This document shows positions 10,401 to 21,064 of a DNA stretch of 39,521 nucleotides, one piece after another. The notes under the pieces were generated by a model. The model did not search any database. It was given only the letters and a program-made list of their open reading frames with translations, and was not told the origin of the DNA. Source of the stretch: Reclinomonas americana ATCC 50394 (Eukaryota; Jakobida; Jakobea; Jakobida); contig PS015054.1 in NCBI GenBank assembly GCA_048213135.1, positions 487,727 through 527,247 of the forward strand, in the 5' to 3' direction. Made by a program: the position numbers and the translations under genes. Position 1 is the first letter of the stretch; each line of letters starts with the position of its first letter.

Positions 10401-12871
10401 GCAGTTGATTGAGGTTCTTGACGAGCTTGCATCCGGCGTTCTTGATGCGATGGCCCTCGTCGATGATAATGTGGCGCCACATTACTTTGCGGAACGCCGG
10501 CAAATCCGTGTCACGCAACAGGAATTCGTACTGCAATGGTGGTGGTGGTGGTGGTGGTGGTGGTGGTGGTGGTGGTGGTGGTGATGGTAAGGAAGAGTGG
10601 AAGCAATGCAGGGAGCTTATCTTGTACAAACATGCGCACCTGCGTGATCATAATGTTGAACTTGCACTCGGACATTTCCACGGCCGCGATGCGTCGGCGT
10701 TCGTCCTTGTTGCCCTTGTACATGACAAAGGTGAGCTCGGGCGCCCACAGACTCAACTCCGACCGCCACGTGTCGAGCATACTGCGTGAGAAGTGAGAAA
10801 AGAGCAGAGCAGAGCAGAGAGAGAGAGAGAGAGAGTGGTGGCCTCGAGACGCAACGCGCACGGCACGACAATCAAGTGCGGGCCCTTGATGCCCTTCATC
10901 TCGTTCAGGTACGCCAACAGCGCAATGGTCTGGATGGTCTTGCCGAGACCCATTTCGTCGGCCAAGATGCCATTGAGATTGTTGTTGTACAGCGACACCA
11001 TCCATTGCAGACCGCGGAGCTGAAGGCCGACAGATATTAGACAAGAATGGAAAGGGCGAGGAAATAGAAAGACAGCGAGATATGAAGAACGAACGAACGC
11101 ACCTGGTACTCCTTGAGCTGTCCGCCCACCAGCATCTTCGGCTGCACGGCAATCTCCTCGGCCTCCTGATGCGTCTTCATGTAGAACTCCTTGGTACCTA
11201 CAAGCGCCTTTGTCAATACGACGCACATCAACAAACAAAAAACGATGAGAACGGAGACGCACCGACACCCTCTGGCGGCACATGCTCCTCCTCTCCGTGC
11301 TCTCCACCCTCGCCACCGTCGCCAGCCATGCGGGCATCGTCACTGGCACCAGCAGCGGCTCGTGCCGCGTCACGCTTCTTCACAATCATGGCGGAGATAC
11401 GAGCCATACAAGTCTCGGTCTTCTCAATGAGTTGCACCAGGCGCGTCTTTTGGGCGTTCTTCATCAGTGCCTTGTATTGCTCCATGTCGGTTTCCTGAAG
11501 GAGAGGTCACGCGGGTCAGATGGGTGGGAGAGACGAGGGGAGATAATGCATTTGCACTCAACTCGCAACAAGCGGAGACGCTCGCGTTCCTGTCGCTGCT
11601 GCTCCTCCAGGCGTCGACGCTGCAGCTCCACCATCAGATTCTGCATGGCGCCGGCCAGACGACGGGCACTGCTCGTGCGGTCCGTCCATCTGCGTGCACC
11701 AGTCGTTAAAAGTGAGAAACCATACACCGATTCAAAAATGCCCACGCCTCGCCGATCACGTACTTGCGCATGAGATTCTCACGATGGCGTGCCACCGAAT
11801 CGAGAAACACGTGCCGCTTGCTCTGCACGGCTCGCATCTGCTGCTCGCGAACACGCTGTGACGGGCGACAGAAGTGAGTCCACACAAACACACACACACG
11901 AGCAGACGCCTTTCACGGTCCACACCAGTTCACGCTCGTGCTTCTGCTTGACCAACTGCACCGCCTTGTCCTTCTCGTCCAACATGTGCTGCAAAAGGAG
12001 AGAAAATGCGCGCTCAGACACCCTTCTTCACACATGCAACATGGTGGTGATTATTCGCACCTGCAGATGCAAGCGATGGCTCAAGCACGTCGGATCGAGC
12101 TTGGCGGCGTGAGCCGCCAGCAACTCGCAGCGCGTGAGGTACTGCACGAGTCGCATCTCCACCGTGCGCTTCTCGGACAGAAGCGTCTCGCGCAGCGACG
12201 GGCACTCGATAGTGGGGATCATGGCTGTGAAGCAGGTGAGGCGGGGTACAAAAACGAAGCACGTGAAATGAAACACAAGCGTGTCGACCTGACAGTTCTG
12301 CAACTCGTCGCTGGTGCGAGTGAACAATTTGCTGATGTCGCTCCTCGGTCAGGTTGTGTGCGGCACGCAGCGATACATACGAGGTAGCCATGTTTTCCGT
12401 GTCGCGGAAGGCCGTGGCTTCCAAGCCAGACGGGTCGTTCTGGGTGGAGCGCAAGGGACAGATGAGGTCGGAAAACCGCAAGTGATGCACCCCGCCACAC
12501 GCACCGCACGGATGCCCTGCAACATGCCCGTCTGCGCCAGCTTCCACTCACGAATCTGGTCAGCCACCGCCGCACGCTGCGTGTCGGTGAGCGGATGGCG
12601 GTTCGCTGGACCCCAGACGGTGAGAAGATGCACCAAGCAACGAAGAGGGGGGCGGGAGACGTACCACTGCTCTGCAACGCCTGCGCGTGCAGCTCAGCCT
12701 CACGTCGCTCGAGCAAGTCCAGCAACGCGCACAGCGTCTTGCACTGGCGCATGGCGGTGTGCACGCCGGCTTGAGCGAGCGCCGCCACCATCTGCGAAGG
12801 GAACGGGAAAGCGATCAGGAGAACGAGGGAAGGACTTGTCGTTTCTTCCAGGGACGCTCTCTCTCTCTCTC

Positions 12872-12923
<52 letters not shown>

Positions 12924-13095
12924 ACGCACACAGTGAATGCACTTTGATCACACACACACACTCCCTCTCCTCTCTTCCTCTCTCTCTCTCTCACACACAC
13001 ACCTTTTGCGTTTTGACTCGCACTGCACTGAGCTGCGAGAGGCTCAGCTCCGCAAACTCAGGTGGCAACTCAGCAACCACCCCAATTGAAGTCAT
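7420..13095 (-). CDS. SWI/SNF chromatin-remodelling ATPase, SMARCA2/4 (Brahma) type, without a bromodomain
   Basis: Catalytic ATPase of a SWI/SNF complex. Exons: 13095-13003, 12791-12665, 12605-12505, 12439-12289, 12224-12061, 11988-11926, 11855-11764, 11689-11563, 11494-11263, 11197-11103, 11019-10862, 10781-10640, 10530-10252, 10189-10100, 10029-9859, 9789-9661, 9592-9326, 9267-9088, 9026-8913, 8845-8766, 8697-8541, 8472-8383, 8304-7420; total 3987 nt, 1328 aa. Order: weak QLQ-like N-terminus, HSA (about 230-300, [20 protein letters not shown]), DEXD ATPase (DEMGLGKT near 440; DEGHRIKN near 540, the Brahma-type box; [10 protein letters not shown]), helicase C ([25 protein letters not shown]), SnAC ([24 protein letters not shown]). 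Two AT-hooks follow (RGRPRG near 1046, KRGRPRKNP near 1135), then a long acidic/basic tail to the stop. No bromodomain can be found. The C-terminus resembles the bromodomain-less plant SYD/MINU plan. Confidence 0.97.
10537..10584. repeat. (GGT)n microsatellite in a remodeller intron
   Basis: An almost pure trinucleotide run in the 109-bp intron 10531-10639, just downstream of the minus-strand exon that ends at 10640. On the coding strand it reads (ACC)n next to the 3' splice site. Confidence 0.95.
12877..12921. repeat. (CA)n microsatellite in remodeller intron 1
   Basis: A CA run with CT-rich flanks in the 211-bp first intron (12792-13002), the longest intron of this gene. Confidence 0.95.
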
Positions 13096-13402
13096 TTTTT
13101 CTCTGCACAATAAAACACACACACACACAGAGAAGAACACTCACAGTGAGCAAAATGCTACACACAAGCACATGCGCATGCCCATCACACCCACCACACA
13201 CACAGAGACGGTGGTGAGAGAGACAACTTGCGTTGGCGCGCAATTCGTGACCAAAGTGTGAATCCACGGTCCAGTCAGTCCGTCGCGTCGGTCTCCATGT
13301 TTACAAAAGCAACTGAGGAGGTCGCTGGTACAACTCGGCACGATACTCATCTTCTCAAGTGCAGCACAAAGAATCAGAGAACATGAGAATTCCTTTGCCA
13401 TT
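13096..13402. other. Remodeller 5' region and vWA gene 3' region
   Basis: 307 bp between the remodeller ATG (13095) and the stop of the upstream same-strand gene (13403). It holds CA-rich sequence near 13115-13205 and a TTGGCGCGCAA stretch near 13225 that loosely recalls an E2F site. No coding is seen. Confidence 0.4.
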
Positions 13403-14626
13403 TTACAATATCGTGCAGCAGCACTGCGAGTCATCTTGCTGCACGTAGTACACCTGCTGCTGCTGCCTGCCTGCCTGCGGTCCGTATGCATACGCGTAGC
13501 CGCCGCCACCGCCACCACCGGCCAGCAGCGGCACGTTGAGGTTGCCGCCTCCAGCCGGCATCCACTGCCGCGTGTCGCCCGCGGTGTAGTAGTACGCTGC
13601 TGCCGCCTGCTGCTGCTGCTGCTGCTGCTGGCCCATCATCATCATTCCGCCGCCACCGTATCCGCCGCCGCCGCCGCCACCACCACCAATGACCCCGCGA
13701 GTCAGCTGCCGCACGCCGGCGAACCGAAAGTCGGTGACCTGCTGCTGGTCGAGCGAGAAGAACCAGCGGTTGAAGGTGGCCAGGAGGATCTTGATGGTGT
13801 GGTCGGAGAAGGAGTACGAGAAGAAGCGGTCGCGCTGGATCATCTTGACGCGGTTGGCCTCCTCGCGGTAGTCGTCGGTGTTGTCGAAATTCAAAATCTG
13901 CCCATCCCACGCATCCAGGTACGCCATGTCCTCCTCGTCGTCGGTGCACTCGGCAAACGACACGTGAATCGTCGGGTCGCCATTCGTCAGCGAGTACAGC
14001 GTGCCAAAGAGCGCCTCCCGTCCCTCACTCGGCTCCCCGTCCGTAATCACCACAATCAGCAGCATGGTGCCGGGCTCCCTTCTCGGCGCCGACGCCGCCA
14101 CGCCCTTCACCGCTCGCGAAATGTGCGTATTCCCACTCGGCGGCCGCGCAAAGGCCGCCGCCAGACGCACATCCTGCACTGAGGTGACTTGCGGCACGGG
14201 TGCGCGATTCAAAAACGACACATTGACCGGGAAACCCGAGGTCGCCGTCGCCACCTCGATGATTTTCGCCACCAGCTTTTGCAGCTCGAGCCACCTCGTG
14301 GAGGTTTTCGGCACAAACGCGCCCACTCCGTCCTCCGCAATCACGTTCATCATGGAGGTGGAGTCGTCGCAAATGATCTCAATGTGCACGCGTGTGAGAA
14401 TGCGCAGTGCGTCGGCGACAAAGGGCGGCAGTTCCCAGCGTTCCACCAGTGAGTCATAGGCGCTCTGCTGGGCCGGCGGTTGTGGTTGAGGTGGAGGCGG
14501 AGGCGGGGGAGGCGGCTGTGGTTGCATCATAGCAGGTGCGGGCATTGCGGAGGGTGCGGCCGCGACGGAGGTGGGTGGTGGCGCCAGAAGAGGAGCGGAG
14601 GGTGCGTAGGGTGAGTAGGGGTCCAT
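13403..14626 (-). CDS. vWA-domain protein with a C-terminal CAAX prenylation box
   Basis: A single-exon frame of 407 aa from MDPYSPYAP; this ATG is chosen because residues upstream in the same frame look non-coding. Residues 1-55 are Pro/Ala/Gln-rich with a polyP run. The vWA domain (about 57-290) has the MIDAS motif DDSTS at about 87-91, a GNTHISRAV segment for the MIDAS Thr, and VVITDGEPSEG. The tail is low complexity (polyG, polyM, polyQ, AAAAYYY). The protein ends QCCCTIL: CTIL is a CAAX box whose final Leu favours geranylgeranylation, and the two preceding Cys could be palmitoylated. This suggests a metal-dependent adhesion or scaffold protein on the cytosolic face of a membrane. The partner is unknown; copines share a vWA-type domain but no C2 domains are present here. 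Confidence 0.9.
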   Translation of the reverse strand: MDPYSPYAPSAPLLAPPPTSVAAAPSAMPAPAMMQPQPPPPPPPPPQPQPPAQQSAYDSLVERWELPPFVADALRILTRVHIEIICDDSTSMMNVIAEDGVGAFVPKTSTRWLELQKLVAKIIEVATATSGFPVNVSFLNRAPVPQVTSVQDVRLAAAFARPPSGNTHISRAVKGVAASAPRREPGTMLLIVVITDGEPSEGREALFGTLYSLTNGDPTIHVSFAECTDDEEDMAYLDAWDGQILNFDNTDDYREEANRVKMIQRDRFFSYSFSDHTIKILLATFNRWFFSLDQQQVTDFRFAGVRQLTRGVIGGGGGGGGGYGGGGMMMMGQQQQQQQQAAAAYYYTAGDTRQWMPAGGGNLNVPLLAGGGGGGGYAYAYGPQAGRQQQQVYYVQQDDSQCCCTIL

Positions 14627-14806
14627 GGATGGCGGGGAGGAGGGACGGAATGGAAAGGAAATGTGTGGGACAGCATGCATATACATATCCGATTGTTGAC
14701 TTCGCCATCCTGTCGTGCGCCCTCTTGCAGTGCATGCACACATCTCAGTGATTTGCTGAAATCACTTCGCGACGTGTCTTTTCTCCGCCTGTCACTTCAC
14801 TTATCC

Positions 14807-17800
14807 TCACACCATTCCCAGATCCTCGAAATCCTCATCGTCGTCGCCGTCCTCGTCGACCTCACGCAGCGGCAATCCACTCGGTCGCACCAACGACAAT
14901 CGTCCACTGCTGCGCCCGCTACTCTGCGCACGCGCGCTGGGTGCGGCCGACGATCGCCCACCGTAGCTTCCGCTACTCGTTCGACTGTGCGTCACCGATG
15001 CCTGGCGACCGCTCCCACTCGCACTACCACTGCCACCACTGCCACTGCGTCCCGACAACTTGCAGGTGGCGTTGGTGGCGGCGTTGTTCTCCTGCTCCAT
15101 CTCGCCAAGACCAATATTAACGGCGGCGACGGCAGCCTCAAGACTCAACAGCTCGGCCGACGGCGAGCGGCGCAACACGGGCCCGGCACTTGCCGACCGA
15201 TGGAAGCGCGGGCGAGGTGGCACGCGGTCCGCAAAGCGAGCATGCAGCCGGTACTGCTCCAGCTGGAACTGCAGCTCCTGGTAGTCGGCGCGCATCTTCT
15301 CCTGGTACGGCACTCCGTTGTAGGAGAGGACGCAGCCGAGGTCAATGAACATGGCCTTGGCGCACTCGGTGCAGCTCTGTGTCGACGTGCGCAGTACCAA
15401 GAGCAGCTTGTGTCGCTTGGTCTCCTCCTCCAAGCGCGCATTGCCCTTGCCGCCCTTGCGGAGCCGCCTGCATGTCACAGTTCAGTGCGCGAGCGGAGAG
15501 ACACGGATGTAGCAGATGACACATACCGTGGATCCATGATCATCAACTCGAAACTCTCGAGCATGCGCAGCGCCTTTTCTCTTGCCAGCACCATCTCTGT
15601 GGCCTCGCTCCAGTAGATGAAAGCGCGCTCAATCGCCACCATATCTTGTCGTCCACGCACTGCTTCGCGATGCGCCGCGCGCTCCTTGTCCGGCATCAAC
15701 AACATTTCCCACATGTCCTCCAGGCGCTGGCAGTACTGATCAAAGGCCTGTCGATCAAACGGTCGCTCACGCATCTGTGCGATGCGGAGCAGTCGTCGCG
15801 AGACCACACTGCTGGCCGTGGATCCCGACGTTGCCGCTGCTGCTTTGACGACCTTGGAAGTGGCGGCCGCCAGCAACATGCGACCCGCTGCGCCACGGTA
15901 TTGAGAAATGAGACAACAAAGGGCGCGAGGACAGACACAAAAGAGTGAACGCACGATCCGCGGCATTGGCTATGACGCTGTGCTTGTCGTCGAGTGCACG
16001 AGCAGCGCTTCCGGCCTTCTGCACAAGAGCATCCACTTTGGAGGGATCACGAGCCGAAGACTCCGCGGACGGCGGCTTCACCGCCGCACGCCGCATACGG
16101 TCGATTCGCGCATCCAGCTCCTCCAGCGACAGGTATTCCACTGTCGAAAAATTGGCAAGTGAGAAGAAGTGAAAGCCGCCTGCACAGCGAAGAAAAAGGC
16201 GCAACATCGCGGTGTGGCAAACACCGATGTGGAGGTGCTCTCCGAGCCGAAATCATCACCCAGACCCTGCTTCAACAGGCGCATGCGCACGGCTTCCAGC
16301 AGTGCGCGCCGACCGTAGTACTTGCTGTTGTAGGCAACACCCTCGTCTATTATCAAATGAGTAGGAATTAGCAGCCGAGACACACAGTCACGGACAGGAA
16401 AGCAAAGCGACGACGCACTGTCACCCTCGGCGTACACCCATTCGCCGTACAGCAAGTGGCACATGAACTGCTGTGCACGTGAGAGGTTGCCGCGGTTGGG
16501 CATCGCGTCGCCGCGCGCATTCATGGATCGATACATGCGCAGTGAATCTGCCGACACGTGAATGAGGAAAACGCACCGTGGAGGCGTCCGAAATCGCTGC
16601 CACTCACCAGGTTCGTCGTTCTGAGTCTGCATGTAGTGCCCAACCAACACCATGCCCTGCACAAAAGAGTCGCTCAGCATGAAGGAAGCACATGCAGAGA
16701 TGCAATGGTCGCTCTGCTCACCTGTCGGTGCATGGTGATGACCTTGGTGAGCGCTCGCTGTACCGACGCACAGGTCATTTGGTACCGCGCGCGTGTATCC
16801 TCATCCAGGAACGCAATGTAGCACTGAATGACTGCATACAAGTCGTCCAACTCCGACAGCTCATCCTGCGGCATCTCGATCGTCAGTCACACAACCACCG
16901 CTCATCGCCCTTCTCCTCCAACTCACCATCACCAAATCGCTCTCCAACTGTACGCGCAGTCGTTCCACCACCGCATTGTATTCGCACAGAGCACGCAAAT
17001 GGACGGGCAGCGCCGAGTTGAACAGGTTGCGCATACGCAAATCCATCATCAGCAGCAACTCGGCACCCTTGGCCCATGTCCTGCATAACACAACAGCCTC
17101 GGTGAGACGGAAGCTGACTCTCTCTCTCTCTCTCTCTCCCTCCCTCTTCACGCACACACCTCTTGAGTGTGGTTGTGCGGGCACGGCGAAAATCAACATT
17201 GGCCAGGGTGTGCAGCAAGGCGTGCCGATATGTGCGATCTTCCGGATTGGAGAGGGGCTGTGGCCGAGACACAGAGGCGCTGAGTTTCGGAAAGGGGCAA
17301 CTACGTACAGCAGCGACGGTGACGCACACTGCCTGGTCGGAGCTGCCTGTCGTGTGTCGCTTGGTCGTCGCGATTCTCCCAGTCGTCGTCGTCGGACGGC
17401 AGAGTCTGCCGGCTGTTCCACGAGGACATGCCAATCGACACTTCAGAGATATTGCGCGCGTGCCCTGCGAGTCGCACACACCATGAGAATTCGTATGATC
17501 CCCAGCCACAAACACGAAACGCAAGACGCACCTGAACCGCGCATCGGGCCCGACGTCTGAGACATGAAGCTGACATCTGTGACGAAGATGTGAGCCGACA
17601 GCACGGCAAACAGTAAGCAGCGCACACTCAAGACGAACCGCCTGGTACGAGAGACGAACTCCGCGAGTGGAAACCACCTGTTCACATATGATGAGTGCCG
17701 TCCAGCGAGCTGTGTCTTTCTCTCTCGGGCCACTCACCACTGGCGCCGAGAACGGAGGGAGATCGTGCATGAATGTTGGAGAGATCTGGCGGCACGAGCG

Positions 17801-20669
17801 ACGGACTCCTCGAGTGGCCACCTGTGTGTCGCGCACGAGGGTGGGTCTCACAGACACAAGCCAGTGAGTGGTCGCGTAACTCACCTGCCAGCGACTGTAC
17901 ACGCGAGTGCCCTGAAGATGCTGCTGCTGGTGGTCCTGCAGCAGCAGTGTGAGTCAACTGCACTCAGCTGTCGATTCTGGTGCGCCAACACACACCATCG
18001 GCAGGGACAAACGACGATGACCGCGAATGACCTGCATTCAGAAAATGTGTGAGCCAGTGTGAAACCGCGGTCGTGATCTTGCTTCGCCTAACGTACCAGT
18101 TGGCACACTCGACTGCGTGCGGGAATGCATGCCTGCAAGTACAAGGCTGCGTCAATAACCACGCCTGGTGACACATGAGACAACTAGAAAACAACAGACC
18201 TGAGACGGGCGACCCACCTGCAACACCGACGCAGAGGTTCTGTGAGATTCAACAGCTATACGATGGGGGGGAAGCACGCACGACGTCTCACGCACCAGTG
18301 GCCGCAGTGGACGAGGGAGCACGGGGTGTCTCATCCTCGGGTGGTCGCAGCAGAGTTTGTGCGAGGTACACCACAAGCTGCTCCAACGATCGCTCCTGGA
18401 TGTCGGGTGGGTCGTCGGGAGTGATGACGGCTGATACGCACTCGTCAGGCACACAGGAATATGCACACCCTTGACCAGGTTCACACAGGCACACGCAACG
18501 AAAACCAACTTCCGGATCCAACAGTGGCAGAGAACTTTGACGCGGCAGTGGAACACTGGGGCGGTCGCCTTGCAGTGGTGGCGGCGAGGCCAGTGGTCCC
18601 AGAATCGCTTGGTGCATGGACGACGTGACGGTATTTGCTGGATGCAAATGCGACGTATCCAGGTGTGACTCGGTCGCCGCTTGCTCGACCAGCGACGGCG
18701 AGCGAATGAAATCCGTGGAAAACACGGCCACCGGCTTCCCCGTGCGTGGTGCATACTTGGCCTGGCCAATCATGGAGGCTGGAAGTCCGGAAGCGGCTTC
18801 CGCCTGCTGGATTCGATCGATGTCGCTACATGGCACGGCGGAGGTGAGAGTTGAGACCACGAGGGAATGACACGCGCTCATCGTATGCGAAGAACTCACC
18901 GAGTCGCCTCAGCCATGACACTCTTTTCGAGGGCGGTCGACAGGCGTCCTACGGGCTGCGGTGGCGGTGGTACCGACTGTGACCTGTTGGTTGCAGTGCC
19001 GTTGACAGAGATTGCAGAGTGTAGTTTTTGTCGCACGCGAGAGACTGCGCCGCTGTTGTCTGCGGGCGTCCAGCTGGCGGCGGTGGTCGTCGTCGTGGCG
19101 GTCGTGGCAGTGGTGGTGTTCGACCTTGACAGGTCGAACGACACTGTGTGGTGCTGCTGCTGTTGCACCTCAGCAGGCACGCGACGGGGTGGAATCATGG
19201 CGGCAACCACTTTGCGCATCACACCATTGTACGCGGCACCGTCTGGCGAATCGGTCACCAGCGACAGCGGCGGCGACGGCGGCGATCCCACGCTGCTGTT
19301 GCTCCCCATGCCTCCCAGCGGCGGCGACGACGGCGGAGAGGTGGCCAGGAGCGGTGGCGAGCTCGGTGGCGACGAGTATGCCGGAGTCGACGCGCCTGTC
19401 GAATCCCCTGCACCAGATGCCGCTGCCGCTGCCGCAGCTGCCGCCGCCGCCGCCTGTCGCTGTGCATTTGTCGGCGACTTGCGCGTACCGATAATGTACT
19501 GGTGCAGCTGTGTGCCGAGAACCGATGTCGGCGACGTGACTCCTGGCCCGGCTGCCACGGCCGTCGAGGCGGCATGCTTGATCTGTCGCGCCTTCTCCAG
19601 CGCCTCCGGACTCTCCTTCGAACCGATCGCAGTGATCATATCGCTGATGGACTCGCTGAGGCGGCGCGTAAACGTCGAGCGCTGACGACGGCGACCTTTC
19701 TTGGTGGCGCTGCCACCCGCAGCTGCCGATGACGACGTGGGCGTGCTGGGTCGGTGCGACAGACTGCGCGTGGGCGACGGCGAGGAACCGGTGGGCGAGT
19801 CGGGCGAGTGGCGGTTCGAGTTCTCGAGCTGCGCGCGCTGCAACGCGGCGGCACCCTTCTCGCGGTACTCCATCGTCATGTCGCGCTCCACGTCGCGGCT
19901 GGTGAGACTGCGGGGAGAGCGGAGGAGAGTGAATATCGAAGACCGTTTCGTTCTGATTGTCGTGCGTTGCGCGCGCGCAACTAGGAGTACATGGCAGTGT
20001 CGGCCTTTGCTCTCGCGCGAATGCGGTTGGCCGCGGGCGAGATCATGCCACGCGAATTCCATCCTGATCATCATAAAGACAAGTGTCACATCGGCCTCTC
20101 AGAGCAATGCACGGAGAATGTGAGGGCGAGGGAGCGAGAGGCGCGCAACTGGAGCACAGCTTCTCGCTGAGTCGCACGAGCTCCTCGCGCTTGCCCTCGA
20201 TTTCCATCTCCACGCACTCTTGCACGATCCGTTTGTCGACCGCTGACAGCGGCTGGAGAATGGCAAACCGCTCATGCGTGAGTGAGTGAGAGAGGCGCGC
20301 GCGCACGCACACGCACACGAGTGCGTGTGAGAGAGTGGCAACGCAACGACATTGAGAGGCACTTTGAGAGGCCCATTGCGTTTCACGGGTTGCGCCTTCT
20401 CCATCGAAAACAACGACAATCAATGGTGTGACGCACACATCGAGTTTGTCCGATCGATATCGAGCAGCTTGCGACGTCGCCAAAGCAGCTGTGCTGGTGG
20501 TTGTCGCGCACCACCACCTGCTTCGCGGCCTTTTTTTACGCCATATAGAGCAGCTGCGCCGCCCCACACGGAGGCGGATCTGATTTTGCAATTGATATTG
20601 GGAGCTCGAGCCCAGATAGGCCTTTTGTAGTGCGTTGGAGAACCGTAAGATCAAGCCGCGAATCAGCAT
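14807..20669 (-). CDS. Large coiled-coil / low-complexity protein, function unknown (N-terminus uncertain)
   Basis: Exons: 20669-20439 (start uncertain), 20252-20150, 20063-19991, 19907-18900, 18825-18500, 18430-18296, 18217-18200, 18132-18097, 18031-17996, 17935-17885, 17821-17738, 17677-17639, 17576-17532, 17464-17328, 17257-17160, 17080-16927, 16865-16722, 16656-16608, 16547-16419, 16346-16260, 16140-15955, 15887-15527, 15467-14807; 4191 nt, about 1396 aa. The N-part has a charged helix (CVEMEIEGKREELVRL) followed by Ser/Pro/Ala low complexity. The middle is a run of tiny exons with HSRSxS motifs. The C-half is mostly helical (MPDKERAAHREAVRG, YNGVPYQEKMRADYQELQ) and ends in a Ser/Gly-rich acidic tail. 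The last helical segment faintly recalls ciliary CCDC-type proteins, but I cannot assign a family. Intron phases and sizes (mostly 59-86 bp) agree throughout. Confidence 0.72.
17532..18217 (-). other. Series of seven symmetric phase-1 mini-exons re-encoding an HSRSxS(L/F)VP-like motif
   Basis: Exons 18217-18200 (18 nt), 18132-18097 (36), 18031-17996 (36), 17935-17885 (51), 17821-17738 (84), 17677-17639 (39) and 17576-17532 (45) all start and end in phase 1 and are multiples of three. They are separated by 60-67 bp introns. They encode MHSRTQSSVP, GHSRSSSFVP, GHSRVQSLAG, GHSRSPSLVP plus HARSPSVLG, and FHSRSSSLVP. The flanking exons 18430-18296 and 17464-17328 also join in phase 1. Exon duplication is the simplest origin. 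R-S-x-S suits basophilic kinases and resembles a 14-3-3 site. Confidence 0.65.
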
Positions 20670-21064
20670 AACGAGACGACGACAGATGGCCTTTCCAACG
20701 TTCTGGGCAGGAAGCAAAACAGGCCTGCCCGCTGAGATCCCATTTGCATCGCCTCGCGAGAAGAGAGCGAAAAGCGCCACGGGGCATCAGCAGCTGGCAG
20801 TGACAGACACTTCTCAGTATCGGTGGCGCCGCCGACATCAACGGGCAGGCGACGCCACTCACAACAGTTATCCGCCCTCCTATCGCAGCACCTCGAAAAC
20901 AACTGCAATCGATTTCTCGCAAAGCGGTTCGCAAACGCGTCTGGTGAAAGATGGCGCAGGCTACGAATACACAGATACAAGCAACTGATCGCACTATCAA
21001 CACGCTGAACGCCGAGAACCAAACTCCATTGTGGTGACAAAGCACACAGTCACTGCACCTCTCA
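20670..21064. other. Intergenic region upstream of the coiled-coil gene
   Basis: About 395 bp between the helical-protein stop (21065) and the proposed coiled-coil start. No recognisable gene is seen. A TATAT stretch near 20548 would only be promoter-like if the true start lies further 3' than modelled. Confidence 0.35.

Noticed and set aside
12061-12791. A second, independent short gene at the 5' end of the remodeller
   Set aside because: Phases of all five exons join cleanly to the HSA region and the total model is an exact multiple of three, so they are the remodeller N-terminus.
17258-17902. One continuous minus-strand exon over this stretch (a 339-aa frame exists)
   Set aside because: The translation is Cys/Arg-rich and unlike the flanking protein, whereas splitting it at good GT-AG sites of 60-70 bp gives phase-consistent exons with a repeated HSRSxS motif.
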